Positions 1 through 6,864 of a stretch of DNA of 11,196 nt are shown piece after piece. Positions within the stretch are counted from its first letter, which is position 1. Each line of letters begins with the position of its first letter. The DNA lies in contig JACDGC010000059.1 in the NCBI GenBank assembly GCA_013815535.1, forward strand, positions 1 to 11,196, written 5' to 3'. Position numbers and translations under genes: made by a program. The notes under the pieces are model-generated. The model was given only the letters and a program-made list of their open reading frames with translations, searched no databases and was not told where the DNA came from. The DNA is from Ktedonobacterales bacterium (lineage in GTDB: Bacteria; Chloroflexota; Ktedonobacteria; Ktedonobacterales; JACDGC01).

Positions 1-948
1 GGCCAGCAGGGCCTCCCATCGTTGCGGGGTCATGGTGGGCAGGCGTGACGGCGCGGCCAGCAACCGCCGCAGCCGCCGCGCGCTGCCTTGCTCGGAATAG
101 AAGAACGGCGCGAGGAAGACACGCTCGCCATCTTCGATGAAGACCTCGCGGCGGGCACGCAGATCTTCAATGGCGGGTGGCAGCACCTCTGGAGGAACGC
201 CCAGCACCGTCGCGGCTTGCATCAACAACTCTTCGCGCAGCAGATAGCAGTGGCCCGTGCTCGCCGCCTCATTCAAGGCATGCTTGATGCCCGTCGCCAG
301 CCGTGGCAGCGAATCCGCTGGCAAACCCAGTTCCATCGCCAGCGCATCGGCGGTCTTGAAGCCGACGCCATAGATATCTTGCTCAAGCTGATAGGGATTC
401 GCCTGAATGACGCCAATGGCGTCCTGACCATAGACATCATAGATTTTGCGCGCCAGGCTGGGGCTGACCTCATGCGCCTGTAAGAAGAGCATGATCTTGC
501 GCACCTCGCGTTGCGCTTCCCAGCCCTGCATGATGGCGTCGCGCTTGCTGGCACTGATGCCCTTGACTTCGATCAAGCGCTCCGGCTCCAGATCCATCAC
601 GGCCAGGGTTTGCTCACCAAAGGCGGCGACGATGCGCTCGGCCATCTTGGGGCCGATGCCACGCATGATGCCCGACCCCAGGTAGCGTGCCAGCCCCTTG
701 CCACTGACGGGGGCGTGGGGGACGAAGTGTGCCACGCGCAACTGTCGCCCATGGTCACGATCAACCTCCCATTCGCCACTGCATTCCACCAATTCACCGA
801 CCGCGACATTGGGCAGCGTGCCGACGACCGTCACCAGATCCTCGCGAAAGAGGCGCGTGCTGTCATCCGTCTTGATCCGCGCGACGGTGTAGCCGTTCTC
901 GACATTGCGAAAGACGATGCGCTCGACGGTTCCCTCGATGGTCGGCAC
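1..948 (-). CDS. recD2: RecD2-family ATP-dependent DNA helicase, N-terminal part (truncated by window edge)
   Basis: RecD2 enzymes are superfamily 1B 5'-3' DNA helicases acting in DNA repair without RecB/RecC. The visible 316 codons cover only the N-terminal half of a family usually around 700-750 residues. I see an OB-fold-like beta region (residues 1-78, starting PTIEGTVERIVFRNVENGYTV), then helix-hairpin-helix repeats (GSGIMRGIGPKMAERIV at 91-107, LIEVKGISASKRDAI at 125-139, YGVGFKTADALA at 193-204) and a winged-helix-like stretch (about 205-285). The reading frame is open to base 1 with no stop, so the Walker A, Walker B and other helicase motifs lie outside the window. The start is GTG at 946-948, chosen because a GGGAGGA ribosome site sits just upstream and homology begins at once. 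Several open frames on the opposite strand here are shadows. Family assignment is strong; intactness of the ATPase cannot be judged. Confidence 0.9.
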   Translation of the reverse strand, partial: MPTIEGTVERIVFRNVENGYTVARIKTDDSTRLFREDLVTVVGTLPNVAVGELVECSGEWEVDRDHGRQLRVAHFVPHAPVSGKGLARYLGSGIMRGIGPKMAERIVAAFGEQTLAVMDLEPERLIEVKGISASKRDAIMQGWEAQREVRKIMLFLQAHEVSPSLARKIYDVYGQDAIGVIQANPYQLEQDIYGVGFKTADALAMELGLPADSLPRLATGIKHALNEAASTGHCYLLREELLMQAATVLGVPPEVLPPAIEDLRARREVFIEDGERVFLAPFFYSEQGSARRLRRLLAAPSRLPTMTPQRWEALLA

Positions 949-998
949 GCCCTGTTTCCTCCCGCTGCGCCGTGGCGACAGTGATCCTACTCCACAAG

Positions 999-1026
999 AG
1001 CATATCACGGCTGGGGCGAATGACAA
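999..1026 (-). promoter_or_regulatory. candidate sigma70 promoter for the RecD2 gene
   Basis: On the minus strand a -35 TTGTCA (1021-1026) is followed after 16 bases by a -10 TATGCT (999-1004). This would start transcription near 992, giving a leader of about 44 bases before the GTG at 948. The spacing and both hexamers are good but this is by eye only. Confidence 0.5.
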
Positions 1027-1078
1027 AAGAGGCGCCATGATATAGTACAGATGACGAAATCCTAGACGAGGTGAGGGG

Positions 1079-1259
1079 ATGGCCGCTCAACCAAAATCCA
1101 CGTACTATACCGTTGAAGCATATCTGAAGCTAGATCGCGCAAGCCTCGATGCTCGCCAGCCTGAATGTGACGCTCTCAGTTACCGACACCTACCGCAAGA
1201 TGGTGTTTGCTGAGGTAGCGGCTCCTCATTTCTCCACCACCCAAACCCCGCAACCGTAG
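1079..1259 (+). pseudogene. Uma2-family (DUF820) nuclease-like gene remnant with internal deletion
   Basis: A GAGGTGAGGGG ribosome site precedes ATG 1079. The first frame reads MAAQPKSTYYTVEAYLKLDRAS, which resembles the beginning of Uma2-family proteins (usual pattern YTVEEYLxLxxAS followed by a conserved E-Y-DGE segment). It then loses similarity and stops at 1211-1213 after 44 codons. In another frame, from about 1149 to the stop at 1257-1259, the sequence reads LASLNVTLSVTDTYRKMVF, which resembles the extreme C-terminus of the same family (a CTL/VTL-x-LADIYxKVxF pattern). The two ends are adjacent around 1141-1155, so roughly 130-150 residues of the usual ~190, including the PD-(D/E)XK-like core, are missing and the ends are out of frame. 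It therefore cannot make a functional nuclease. Family recall is from memory and the fragments are short. The unrelated alternative, a real 44-residue peptide, seems less likely. Confidence 0.65.
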
Positions 1260-1273
1260 CCACACACATGCAT

Positions 1274-2383
1274 CTATGGCAATGGTGTGTAGACGAAATG
1301 GGTGAAGAGGGCAGAGTATGGCTTTGTTCCGTGCGGATCAAAGACGCCAAAGGCGAGATTGACCGAGGACAGATATGTATTGTCCGTGATGCTACTCACG
1401 TTTTGGCCGTTAATTGTGTAGACCATGTTGCCACCATGGACTTCGACTTGCAGATTCAGCGTCTTGGCAGTCGTGTCAAACCTTCCCCCATCCAACTCGC
1501 CATCAAAGTGGCCCTGTTTGTTGAGACGCTCAATGAACCATGAGCCATTCGCTCGCGCGGCAAAGAATTGACAACCATACGGAACCTGCTCATGGACTGT
1601 GAGATAGGCCATTGTGTTTGCGTCCCCACTTTCAAAGGTTGTTTGCACATCCAGGCGATAATCGTTCGGGATGGTGCTGAAAAGTGGCTCAAATGTCGTG
1701 TATTCTAAATAGCCATCATCTTTTTGCACATTCAGCAGGGTTCCATTGGCCGCACAGGTGATCTGCACATTCTGAGATTTGCGCCAGACCGCGTGCCCGT
1801 GGTCGCAATAAAGGCCGGGCGTTTCAGACGTATAGGACGGTGGAGGCGTCGCCGTTGCAGCCACGCCCAACAGGTGCCCCCCTGGCCGATTCGTCATCAC
1901 GAAAATACCAGCAATCACCACGATGACCGACAGGACCAACGCCCCGATGCCGAAAATGGCACCACGCTCCCGGTGCCGCTCAGGCGCTGGTGGGGCTGCC
2001 AACAATGAGGCGGCGGATTGCGCTTGCGGGGCCACGCCAAAGACAGCCTCCAGCACGGCCCGCAGCGTGTCAGGGGCATTCGCTGCTAGCAACACAGGCG
2101 CGCTCAGCCAGTCGCCATGGGGCAACACCATCGGCTCGGCGAAGATGGGGACGCGTGGCAAGCCTGGGATGCTGGCGAGAGCCGCGATGACGGGATCATC
2201 CTTCGTCGCCGGAGTGAGCACAACCAGGGCGGCTTTGCGAGGCCAGACGATGTGCTCTGGCGTGTGAACGAGGACGGCCTGCCAGCCGTTTTGGTTCAGC
2301 ACCTCGGTGATGACCTGTGCCCCTGCCACACCGGGGGCCGCGACAACCAAAAACTGTGGTGGTTGACCGACTGGCTGCGTCAC
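1274..2383 (-). CDS. single-pass membrane protein: TIR/receiver-like cytoplasmic domain, TM helix, concanavalin-like outer domain
   Basis: Predicted 369 residues. Residues 10-116 alternate strands and helices (FLVVAAPG, then AALVVLTPAT at 51-60, then VPIFAEPMVLPHGDW at 78-92). This layout is like TIR-fold or receiver-like proteins, but I do not see the TIR catalytic glutamate in a convincing place. A Pro/Ala-rich linker with basic residues (117-140) precedes a membrane helix at 141-164. A short Thr/Pro stalk leads to an outside domain (about 190-369) rich in beta strands, with Cys193, Cys210 and Cys271 and patterns such as DYRLDVQTTF and LNLQVEVHGGNMVYTINGQ. These patterns recall LamG/DUF1080-type jelly-roll folds found behind a TM helix in sensor proteins. 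The start is GTG 2381-2383, chosen for the AGGAG site 6 bases upstream and the promoter at 2423-2451. A longer frame to 2614 would overlap that promoter and the divergent gene. The role is unknown; an envelope sensor is an inference. Confidence 0.8.
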   Translation of the reverse strand: MTQPVGQPPQFLVVAAPGVAGAQVITEVLNQNGWQAVLVHTPEHIVWPRKAALVVLTPATKDDPVIAALASIPGLPRVPIFAEPMVLPHGDWLSAPVLLAANAPDTLRAVLEAVFGVAPQAQSAASLLAAPPAPERHRERGAIFGIGALVLSVIVVIAGIFVMTNRPGGHLLGVAATATPPPSYTSETPGLYCDHGHAVWRKSQNVQITCAANGTLLNVQKDDGYLEYTTFEPLFSTIPNDYRLDVQTTFESGDANTMAYLTVHEQVPYGCQFFAARANGSWFIERLNKQGHFDGELDGGRFDTTAKTLNLQVEVHGGNMVYTINGQNVSSITDNTYLSSVNLAFGVFDPHGTKPYSALFTHFVYTPLP

Positions 2384-2389
2384 ACTGCT

Positions 2390-2394
2390 CTCCT
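2390..2394 (-). promoter_or_regulatory. ribosome binding site fixing the GTG start at 2383
   Basis: The minus strand reads AGGAG here, within AGAGGAG, 6 bases ahead of GTG 2383. It supports this start over the longer open frame that extends to 2614. Confidence 0.7.
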
Positions 2395-2422
2395 CTTTTT
2401 CCTGGTTGAGTTTCGCCCCCTG

Positions 2423-2451
2423 ATCATAAAGAGCAAACGAACGCTTGTCAA
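2423..2451 (-). promoter_or_regulatory. near-consensus sigma70 promoter for the TIR-like membrane protein gene
   Basis: The minus strand has TTGACA (2446-2451), a 17-base spacer and TATGAT (2423-2428): a perfect -35 and a -10 one base off consensus at ideal spacing. Transcription would begin near 2416, leaving a leader of about 33 bases with the AGGAG site before GTG 2383. It lies inside the 162-base divergent gap, whose other half must hold the promoter for the MFS gene. I did not find a convincing one there. Confidence 0.8.
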
Positions 2452-2545
2452 GCCACACCGTGCCGCCACGCTGACAGAACACAAACGTGCCTGGCGCATG
2501 TGATACGCTAGTGCTAGAGCGCATCCTTCCCATTGGAGCCGCCCC

Positions 2546-3709
2546 GTGCAGATGAGCCTTCCACGCCAGCAGATCGTGCTGGCGTATGTCGCCTTTGTGT
2601 TGATTGGCGCGCATGATGGCGCGATTGGCGCTTTGCTACCCAGCATGCGCGCGGATTATCGACTGGCCGCCGCGATTGTGGCGCTGCTCTTCGTCAGCCA
2701 AACCATCGGTTATTTGTTGGTGTCTTTCAACATGGGGGGCTTCATCGCGCGGCTGGGCATCCGGCGCTTCTTGGCGGGGGGCACCCTTCTCTTCACGGTG
2801 GGGACGGGCGTGGTGGCGTTGCATCCTCCGCAATGGGTGGGGGTGTTGCTGGCGGGCATCTTCATTGGCAGCGGCCTGGCGACGCTCGACGCGGGACTGA
2901 ATGCCTATTTGGCCAGCGTACCAAACAATGGGGCGGCGCTCAACTATCTCCATGCGTGCTATGGGGGCGGTGCGTTACTCGGCCCCCTCGTCGCAACCGG
3001 ATTGCTGACCCTGCATGCCCCCTGGAACGCGACCTATGCGGTGTGGGCCCTGAGCGGTGTGGGCATCGCCCTCAGTCTGTGGAGCATCCTGCGCGTTCCG
3101 GTGGGCGTGCCCACCACCGACGCGCAGGAGGTGCGCGTGGTGGCCCCCTGGCGGTTGCGCTTCGTCGCCAGTGGCGCGCTCTTCTTGCTCGTCTATGTGG
3201 GATTGGAAGCGAGCTTGGGCAGTTGGGGCTTCAGTGTGCTGCACGAGGCGCGCGCGGTGCCGCTGTTGACGGCGGGCTGGGTGATCAGCAGCTATTGGGG
3301 AGGGCTGACGCTGGGGCGCATCATCCTGGCGCGGCGCGTTGGCCGCGTGGGCGAGGCGCGCATGATCACGGAATGCCTGATCGGCACGGGGGTCGGCATC
3401 GCTCTGGCAGTGCTCATTCCCAATGGCGTTGGCACCAGCATCGCGCTCCCCATCATCGGCTTCTTCCTGGGGCCGATCTTCCCGACGATGATCGCGCTCG
3501 CGTCACAGCGCATCCCCGCGCGGATGTTGGCGGGGTCCATCGGCTTCCTTACCAGTCTGGGCATCACCGGCTCGGCACTCGTTCCCTGGTTGGCGGGCAA
3601 TGTCATCGGGCGGGCGGGGTTGGGAGCGCTGTTTCCCTTCGCGCTGGTGCTGATGGTGCCGCTGGGCATCGGCTGGTTCGCGGCGGCCTCCGCGCCACGC
3701 ACGGCGTGA
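2546..3709 (+). CDS. MFS transporter, fucose permease-like (FHS-type)
   Basis: Predicted 387-residue inner-membrane transporter with about twelve hydrophobic helices, a normal length for the major facilitator superfamily. A motif A-like loop between helices 2 and 3 reads GFIARLGIRRFLAGG (65-79). The segment LNAYLASV...ALNYLHACYGGGALLGPLV (118-149) matches the N-x-LHxxFGxGALxGP pattern that marks FucP/Bsc6-type sugar or efflux permeases of this superfamily. Helix 1 carries GAHDGAIGALLPSM (21-34), also usual in that group. The substrate cannot be read from sequence. The start is GTG 2546, with GGAG 7 bases upstream; an ATG two codons later (2552) is the alternative. It is divergent from the TIR-like gene and is the first of four genes running to 6826. 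The 87-base gap to the next gene may hold a separate promoter. Confidence 0.88.
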   Translation: MQMSLPRQQIVLAYVAFVLIGAHDGAIGALLPSMRADYRLAAAIVALLFVSQTIGYLLVSFNMGGFIARLGIRRFLAGGTLLFTVGTGVVALHPPQWVGVLLAGIFIGSGLATLDAGLNAYLASVPNNGAALNYLHACYGGGALLGPLVATGLLTLHAPWNATYAVWALSGVGIALSLWSILRVPVGVPTTDAQEVRVVAPWRLRFVASGALFLLVYVGLEASLGSWGFSVLHEARAVPLLTAGWVISSYWGGLTLGRIILARRVGRVGEARMITECLIGTGVGIALAVLIPNGVGTSIALPIIGFFLGPIFPTMIALASQRIPARMLAGSIGFLTSLGITGSALVPWLAGNVIGRAGLGALFPFALVLMVPLGIGWFAAASAPRTA

Positions 3710-3796
3710 AATCACCTTGCGCTGCACGAATATTCTATTGTACGGTTAGGATATATGTCGATCCCCCATCTACGCACCACCAAGAAGGGTTTGCCC

Positions 3797-5200
3797 ATGT
3801 CATATCCTGATCCCTCCACCCTCCAGGCCTCGGAGTTGCTCGAAGCCACCATCCAGCAGTTAGAGGTGGTCGCGCCCGAAGACGCAGCAGAGGTGCTGCG
3901 CGACGAGGTGCGGCGGCGCGCCCTGGCCCTGGATAGCTTTGTCAGCCACGCCCCCGACCGTGCCCAGATCGCCGAGGAACTCTCGGAGGTCGATGTCGAG
4001 CGCGTCATTCAACTCGTTGGCACCACCCGCACGGCGTTGCATCTGATCGCCGCTGCCATCGTGGAACTTGGCACAACGGCCCGCGCCATCGCCGACACCG
4101 TGCAGTGGATGGAACTGCGCCCCGTTGGCAAGGATGGCACGCAACAACACCTGGGGGTCGATGTCGCCTACATCCTCCTCTATCGCGCCCTCACGCGCGA
4201 GCAGCGCTGGCTGCTGCACACACTCGCCGTGTGGTCGCCCCTGCCCGCCACCATCAGCCGCGAGCATGCGCTCACCGTCGCCGTCCAGAGCGGCATCGCG
4301 CTGGATGAACTGGTGACACCCGAGGACCTGGATCATCTGGTGGCGCTGGCCCTGGTGGACCGCGCCGACCTGCACCCCGAGGCCGACCTCGCCACGCGCT
4401 CGCCCAGCACCTATCAACGCATCCGCATCGATCCCTATGTGCGCTATATCGCCAGCAGCGGCCTCACCACCTGGACGATCCCCGCGAAGCGCATCGATGA
4501 ATTAGCCCATCTGGAACCGACCGATATCGTCACGGCGACCTTCACCAACTGGGGCGTACGTTTCGCGGAGGTCATCGCGGGGCCGACGCTGCCAACGCCC
4601 AACGACGTCCAATCCAGCGATGACGAGGCGACGGCAGACGATGACGCACCCACCCTCACCCCTGAACCCGCGCTGGAGGCACTGACCGACGACGAAGCCT
4701 GGGTGGCGCTGGAACCCGAAGCGCCCCACATCCTGTTGGCGGCGGCCTATGCCCGCGAATTAGGCGCGGCGGAGCACATCTATCGGCTCTGCCAGTTGCT
4801 GGGTCCCTTGCTGCGGCGCAACGGCACGCCCCCGGCACGCGCGTTGCTGCGCCCGCTGCTGGAATCCGGCCTGCTGGCGGCACGCATGGTGAAGGCGACG
4901 AACGAGACGTTGCTCTTGGCGACACAACTGGCAGACCTCGCCATCGATGAACACGAGTGGGAACGCGCCGAGATGCTCGCGGATGAGGCGCTGGCGGCAG
5001 CCCTGCAACGCAAGGATATGCGCGTCATCGGTTTCGCCACCCGCCGCGTCGCCGCCTTGGCGGTGCGGCTGCGCCACTCGGCCAAAGCCATGACGCGGGC
5101 CAAGCAAGCCGTCGCCCTGGCACGCGCCAATGGCGACCGCGCCGAACTCGACGAAAGCATCACCCTGCTCGCCGCTGCCACGAAATTAGCGGAGGGGTAG
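3797..5200 (+). CDS. STAND/NB-ARC-like protein lacking the P-loop domain: ARC-like helices, winged helix, TPR-like repeats
   Basis: Predicted 467-residue soluble protein. Residues 20-110 are helical and look like the ARC subdomain of NB-ARC/AP-ATPases: LEVVAPEDAAEVLRDEVRRR resembles the usual L-x-x-L-S-x-x-E-A-x-x-L-L stretch, and LVGTTRTALHLIAAAI (73-88) sits where the GLPLAL motif normally lies. Residues 120-217 (LLYRALTREQRWLLHTLAVWSPLPATISREHALTV ... RIRIDPYVRYIA) follow the STAND winged-helix pattern of Ser/Leu-rich helix, LAVF-like strand and a final HxLVRxYA-like helix. An acidic Ser/Asp/Thr/Pro linker (270-300) leads to TPR-like helical pairs (about 303-465, for example WERAEMLADEALAAALQRKD). 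There is no Walker A (GxxxxGKT) or Walker B, and no room for one. The start is ATG 3797, with AAGAAGGG 7 bases upstream; ATG 3755 in the same frame is possible (481 residues). An AT-rich patch near 3727-3756 may hold a weak promoter. Function is unknown; a partner-binding scaffold is an inference. Confidence 0.72.
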   Translation: MSYPDPSTLQASELLEATIQQLEVVAPEDAAEVLRDEVRRRALALDSFVSHAPDRAQIAEELSEVDVERVIQLVGTTRTALHLIAAAIVELGTTARAIADTVQWMELRPVGKDGTQQHLGVDVAYILLYRALTREQRWLLHTLAVWSPLPATISREHALTVAVQSGIALDELVTPEDLDHLVALALVDRADLHPEADLATRSPSTYQRIRIDPYVRYIASSGLTTWTIPAKRIDELAHLEPTDIVTATFTNWGVRFAEVIAGPTLPTPNDVQSSDDEATADDDAPTLTPEPALEALTDDEAWVALEPEAPHILLAAAYARELGAAEHIYRLCQLLGPLLRRNGTPPARALLRPLLESGLLAARMVKATNETLLLATQLADLAIDEHEWERAEMLADEALAAALQRKDMRVIGFATRRVAALAVRLRHSAKAMTRAKQAVALARANGDRAELDESITLLAAATKLAEG

Positions 5201-5219
5201 CACCACGGCGCAGGTGGTG
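5201..5219 (+). other. small hairpin directly after the STAND-like gene stop
   Basis: CACCAC (5201-5206) and GTGGTG (5214-5219) form a 6-bp perfect stem with a 7-base loop immediately after the TAG at 5200. There is no T-run after it, so it is at best a weak terminator or an attenuating or mRNA-stability hairpin ahead of the EamA gene 50 bases on. It may be chance. Confidence 0.25.
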
Positions 5220-5268
5220 ACATTCCCCTGCTCCAGGCAACCATGCGATAGAGAAACGAGACGGTGCA

Positions 5269-6216
5269 ATGGGAAGCGCGGGAATACCAAAGCCAGCAAC
5301 TGGTGCGGCAGAGCAGCGCGTGGGCATCGGCTTAGGCTTGCTAGCGGTGGGCTGCTTCTCGGTCGCACCAGTCTTCGTGCTGGTGGCGAATCCCCCGTTC
5401 AGTGCGTTGGAGATCGCCTTTTGGCGTGTGGCCATCGGCGCGGGATTCGTGGGGGTGTTGGGCCTCGCCACGCGCACAGCGATGCGACTGGGGCGCGGCG
5501 AATGGCGGCGTTTCGTGCTCTATGGGCTGACCCTGGCAATTCACCTCAGCGCCTATGTGGCGGCGCTCAGCTTCACCTCCATCGCGCACGCCGTCGCGCT
5601 CACCTACACCTCCCCCATCTTCATCGCCGTGCTGGCAGCGATCTTTCTGGGTGAGCGCCCACGGGTGGGCACGCTGGTGGGGTTGGCCGTCGCCCTGGGC
5701 GGGATCGCCCTGCTGAGCGGCTTTCAGCCAGATTTTGGGCAGTGCAACATCGGCCAGGGGCACTGCGTCCTCTTTGGGGATGGCTTGGCTCTCGTGGCGG
5801 CGCTCTTTTCGGCCATCTATTCGCTCGGCGGACGGCTAGAGTGCGAGCGGCACCCCCTCTTTCGCTACACATTCCATGTCTATGGCTTTGCCGCGCTGTG
5901 GCTGTTGCCAGTGGCGGCAGCGTTGGCCTGGCGGCACGGCTACCCCCTCGGCGCGGTGGGCGCGGTGGCGGCCCTGGGCATCGTCCCGCTGGGGATGGGG
6001 CACACCCTCTATAATGCGGCGTTGCGGCGGGCGAATCCGACCCTCATCAACCTCGTCATCACGCAAGAGATCACGGGCGGCATCATCCTGGGGGCGATAT
6101 TCCTGCATCAGATCCCCCAGCCGCTCACGTTGGTGGGGGTTGCCATCACCCTGGTAGGCATCGCCATCGTCATGCTCAATCCGGCTGGCATTGCCACATC
6201 TGATGTGGTTGAATGA
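5269..6216 (+). CDS. EamA-family (DMT superfamily) membrane transporter
   Basis: Predicted 315-residue inner-membrane protein with about ten transmembrane helices arranged as two EamA repeats (roughly 18-150 and 168-306). This is the typical length and plan of drug/metabolite exporters. The first repeat ends in the family signature TSIAHAVALTYTSPIFIAVLAAIFLGERP (from residue 103), and the second in NPTLINLVITQEITGGIILGAIFL. The loop between the repeats carries two cysteines (QPDFGQCNIGQGHC, 153-166), an unusual small addition. The start is ATG 5269, preceded by GAGACGG. It follows the STAND-like gene after 68 bases and precedes the DUF1684 gene by 49 bases, so co-transcription is plausible. 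The exported compound cannot be predicted. Confidence 0.9.
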   Translation: MGSAGIPKPATGAAEQRVGIGLGLLAVGCFSVAPVFVLVANPPFSALEIAFWRVAIGAGFVGVLGLATRTAMRLGRGEWRRFVLYGLTLAIHLSAYVAALSFTSIAHAVALTYTSPIFIAVLAAIFLGERPRVGTLVGLAVALGGIALLSGFQPDFGQCNIGQGHCVLFGDGLALVAALFSAIYSLGGRLECERHPLFRYTFHVYGFAALWLLPVAAALAWRHGYPLGAVGAVAALGIVPLGMGHTLYNAALRRANPTLINLVITQEITGGIILGAIFLHQIPQPLTLVGVAITLVGIAIVMLNPAGIATSDVVE

Positions 6217-6250
6217 GGCCAACGAAATCCGCTATTTCGCGTCACCCAAA

Positions 6251-6255
6251 AGGAG
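6251..6255 (+). promoter_or_regulatory. ribosome binding site selecting the GTG start at 6266
   Basis: AGGAG (within AAAAGGAGC) lies 10 bases before GTG 6266, just where similarity to DUF1684 proteins begins. An in-frame upstream start at 6191 would overlap the EamA gene and add residues that do not look like the family. Confidence 0.6.
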
Positions 6256-6265
6256 CAGCCGACCC

Positions 6266-6826
6266 GTGGGCATCGAACAAGATTACAGCAAGGCACTCAC
6301 CCACTTCCGCCAAGAAAAAGACGCCTTCTTCAAGGAATCCGAGCAATCACCGATTCTCGAAGAGGAACGCGCCACCTTCACGGGCTTAAACTACTATCCC
6401 CCCTTCTTCGCGCTCCGCCAGGAAGTGCAGATCGAGAAACTGCCCGAGGGCGACCACACACAATTCGCCACCAGCGACGGTGCCACACGCCTCTATGCCC
6501 GCTTTTGCACGGTGCGCTTCACCGTTGAGGGGCAAGAATATTCGCTGACAGGCTATCGCGTCGCGGATGACCCAGAGGCCGATGATACGGGCATCTTCAT
6601 CCCTTTTCGCGATGCCCTCTCGGGCAAAGAGACCTATGGCGCGGGCCGCTATCTGGATGTGCAAGAAGAACACGAGCACGATGGCGTGCCGTTTGCCATC
6701 CTCGACTTCAACTTAGCCTACAATCCCTACTGCGCCTATAATGATGGCTATAGCTGCCCCATCACCCCTGCGGAAAACACGCTCCCCATCGCCATCTATG
6801 CTGGCGAGCGCAACTATCACGACTGA
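6266..6826 (+). CDS. DUF1684 family protein
   Basis: Predicted 186 residues, cytoplasmic, with no signal peptide. The C-terminal half holds the conserved DUF1684 blocks: LTGYRVADDPE (94-104), GIFIPFRDALSGKETYGAGRYLD (109-131) and the Cys-containing LDFNLAYNPYCAYNDGYSCPITPAENTLPIAIYAGER (from 146), which is very well kept. The N-terminus is a helix followed by FTGLNYYPP, also usual. The biochemical function of this family is not established to my knowledge. The compact conserved NPYCAY...YSCP.P.EN core suggests a binding or catalytic site. It is the last gene of the plus-strand run that began at 2546, ending 38 bases before a strong hairpin. Length is near normal and no damage is seen. Confidence 0.88.
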   Translation: MGIEQDYSKALTHFRQEKDAFFKESEQSPILEEERATFTGLNYYPPFFALRQEVQIEKLPEGDHTQFATSDGATRLYARFCTVRFTVEGQEYSLTGYRVADDPEADDTGIFIPFRDALSGKETYGAGRYLDVQEEHEHDGVPFAILDFNLAYNPYCAYNDGYSCPITPAENTLPIAIYAGERNYHD

Positions 6827-6864
6827 GGCCCAGGCACGCGCTGCGACGCGGCTTCCCCCAAAAC

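Noticed and set aside
88..984. Plus-strand open frames at 88-483 and 511-984
   Set aside because: They lie opposite the RecD2 coding frame, carry no family pattern and are explained by the GC-rich codon structure of the minus-strand gene.
2501..2520. Plus-strand -10 candidates (TGATAC, TACGCT, TAGAGC) for the MFS gene
   Set aside because: None has an acceptable -35 hexamer at 16-18 bases; the promoter was left unassigned.
2384..2614. N-terminal extension of the TIR-like protein to 2614
   Set aside because: It would run through its own consensus promoter and overlap the divergent MFS gene; GTG 2383 has a good ribosome site.
2833..3810. 325-codon plus-strand open frame overlapping the MFS gene
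   Set aside because: Arg/Gly/His-rich text without domains; the overlapping frame encodes a clear twelve-helix transporter.
3860..4417. 185-codon minus-strand open frame
   Set aside because: Opposite the STAND-like gene, low-complexity composition and no ribosome site; a shadow.
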